Shown here one piece after another: positions 7,116 to 7,729 of a stretch of 7,729 nt of DNA. Each line of letters starts with the position of its first letter. The first letter of the stretch is position 1. The stretch is from Fimbriimonadia bacterium. Lineage in GTDB: Bacteria > Armatimonadota > Fimbriimonadia > Fimbriimonadales > Fimbriimonadaceae. The stretch spans positions 1 to 7,729 of the forward strand of contig JALGXY010000411.1 of assembly GCA_029824495.1 (NCBI GenBank). Reading direction: 5' to 3'. The notes beneath the pieces are model-generated. The model worked only from the letters and a program-made list of their open reading frames with translations. It did not search any database and had not been told where the DNA came from. The position numbers and the translations under genes are program-made.

Positions 7116-7121
7116 ATTCTA
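7116..7121 (-). promoter_or_regulatory. Candidate -10 box (TAGAAT) of acs
   Basis: On the - strand, TAGAAT (7121 to 7116) fits TAnnnT and lies 16 bp ahead of the GTG at 7099. That would leave a leader of roughly 10 bases containing the AGGAAA ribosome binding site. A perfect TTGACA occurs at 7151-7146 on the same strand, but the 24-bp spacing is too long for a standard sigma-70 promoter, so the -35 is unresolved. Confidence 0.35.
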
Positions 7122-7136
7122 GTCCAGAGAGGGCCT

Positions 7137-7142
7137 CATAAT
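7137..7142 (+). promoter_or_regulatory. Candidate -10 box (CATAAT) of the methyltransferase gene
   Basis: CATAAT matches TATAAT at five of six positions. It ends only 2 bp before the ATG at 7145 but 8 bp before a second in-frame ATG at 7151. If it is the real -10, translation would more likely begin leaderlessly at 7151. The possible -35 region near 7113-7119 matches TTGACA poorly. Confidence 0.3.
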
Positions 7143-7144
7143 CC

Positions 7145-7729
7145 ATGTCAATGGACAACAGTGAGCTGCATGGCGAAAACCGGCAGGCCTGGAATGCTGC
7201 GGCGGCGGCCTACGAGAAGGCTGTCGAGGATGATATTGAGTTTCTCAGGAAGGGCGGAAAGAACTTCTGCCCGCCGGAATCGCAGTTCCTTTCTGATCTT
7301 AAGAGCTGGTGCCGACGCGCCATTCATCTGCAGTGCGCGGGCGGCACCGATACTCTCTCGCTCTGGAATCAAGGAGCTGACGAGGTGGTCGGTATCGATA
7401 TCTCGGAGAGGATGATCGCCTGTGCGGAAAGAAAGTCCGATGCGCTGGGCGCACCGGCTCAGTGGTTTGCCTGCGACGTCCTTGATACGCCATCAGAGCT
7501 CGACGGCACTGCTGACCTGGTCTATACAGGCCGCGGTGCTCTCTGCTGGATCATGGACTACGATTCATGGGCGTCAACTGTGGCGAGACTCCTCAAGCCA
7601 GGCGGAAGACTCTATATCTACGAAGGACACCCGATGACCTGGCTTTGGGATCAGGGCGCTGACCACCTGCGGCTCGATCCGGAGTACGGCGACTACTTTT
7701 TTAAGGAGGTTTTGTCTACGGACGATTGG
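7145..7729 (+). CDS. Class I SAM-dependent methyltransferase, 3'-truncated
   Basis: 195 codons are visible and the frame is open to the window end, so the C-terminus is missing. The protein has a Rossmann-type methyltransferase core: motif I as HLQCAGGTDTLSL (residues 61-73) in place of the common GxGxG, the acidic ribose-binding Asp in VVGIDIS (D85), the CDV acidic residue (D111) that usually contacts the adenine side, and the post-core LLKPGGRLYIYEG (149-161). The family is known for many small-molecule, lipid and protein substrates, and nothing here identifies this one. No signal peptide or membrane segment is visible, so it is probably cytosolic. The start is ambiguous: ATG 7145 has a distant GAGAGGG 11 bases upstream, while ATG 7151 (second Met) would suit the CATAAT box. 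It diverges from acs across 45 bp, which may reflect a shared control region but does not prove functional linkage. Confidence 0.88.
   Translation, partial: MSMDNSELHGENRQAWNAAAAAYEKAVEDDIEFLRKGGKNFCPPESQFLSDLKSWCRRAIHLQCAGGTDTLSLWNQGADEVVGIDISERMIACAERKSDALGAPAQWFACDVLDTPSELDGTADLVYTGRGALCWIMDYDSWASTVARLLKPGGRLYIYEGHPMTWLWDQGADHLRLDPEYGDYFFKEVLSTDDW

Noticed and set aside
7146..7151. Perfect TTGACA -35 hexamer on the - strand ahead of acs
   Set aside because: It is 24 bp from the TAGAAT box, too far for a standard promoter, and lies in the methyltransferase start; kept only as a remark.
1..7729. Mobile element, CRISPR array, toxin-antitoxin or defence system
   Set aside because: No transposase, integrase, direct-repeat array, target-site duplication or small paired genes are visible; all substantial genes are housekeeping or metabolic types.

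Overview
The window is an ordinary-looking, gene-dense bacterial chromosome segment of moderately high G+C (roughly 55-60% by eye). It carries six protein-coding genes, two of them cut by the window edges. I see no rRNA or tRNA gene, CRISPR array, transposase, phage gene or long repeat, and no gene-free stretch above 300 bp. The Acs and MetRS variants and the promoter-to-start spacing of metG would fit an actinobacterium, but this is a weak, protein-level inference and I would not name a genus.

Layout: (1) a 5'-truncated multi-pass membrane protein on the + strand, whose last 12 bp overlap tail-to-tail with (2) a formylglycine-type sulfatase on the - strand. A 120-bp divergent intergenic region follows. 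It holds an imperfect 43-bp dyad that contains the sulfatase ribosome binding site, and a -10-like box 9 bp ahead of the next start. Then come (3) metG, methionyl-tRNA synthetase with a C-terminal tRNA-binding domain, and (4) htpX, a membrane metalloprotease 41 bp downstream, probably in one transcript. htpX ends 2 bp from the end of (5) acs, acetyl-CoA synthetase, on the - strand, and nested GATCAG/CTGATC repeats lie across the two stop codons. Finally, acs is separated by only 45 bp from (6) a divergent class I SAM-dependent methyltransferase that runs off the window.

The genes do not form a recognisable single pathway. metG serves translation, htpX membrane-protein quality control, acs acetate activation, and the sulfatase probably scavenges sulfate from sulfate esters. 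The methyltransferase and membrane protein have no assignable substrate. I found no convincing evidence of an undescribed multi-gene system. The most interesting signals are regulatory: the dyad over the sulfatase ribosome binding site, a possible leaderless or near-leaderless metG transcript, and the very compact convergent and divergent junctions. Two start sites (sulfatase and acs) are best moved downstream to GTG codons with good Shine-Dalgarno sequences.
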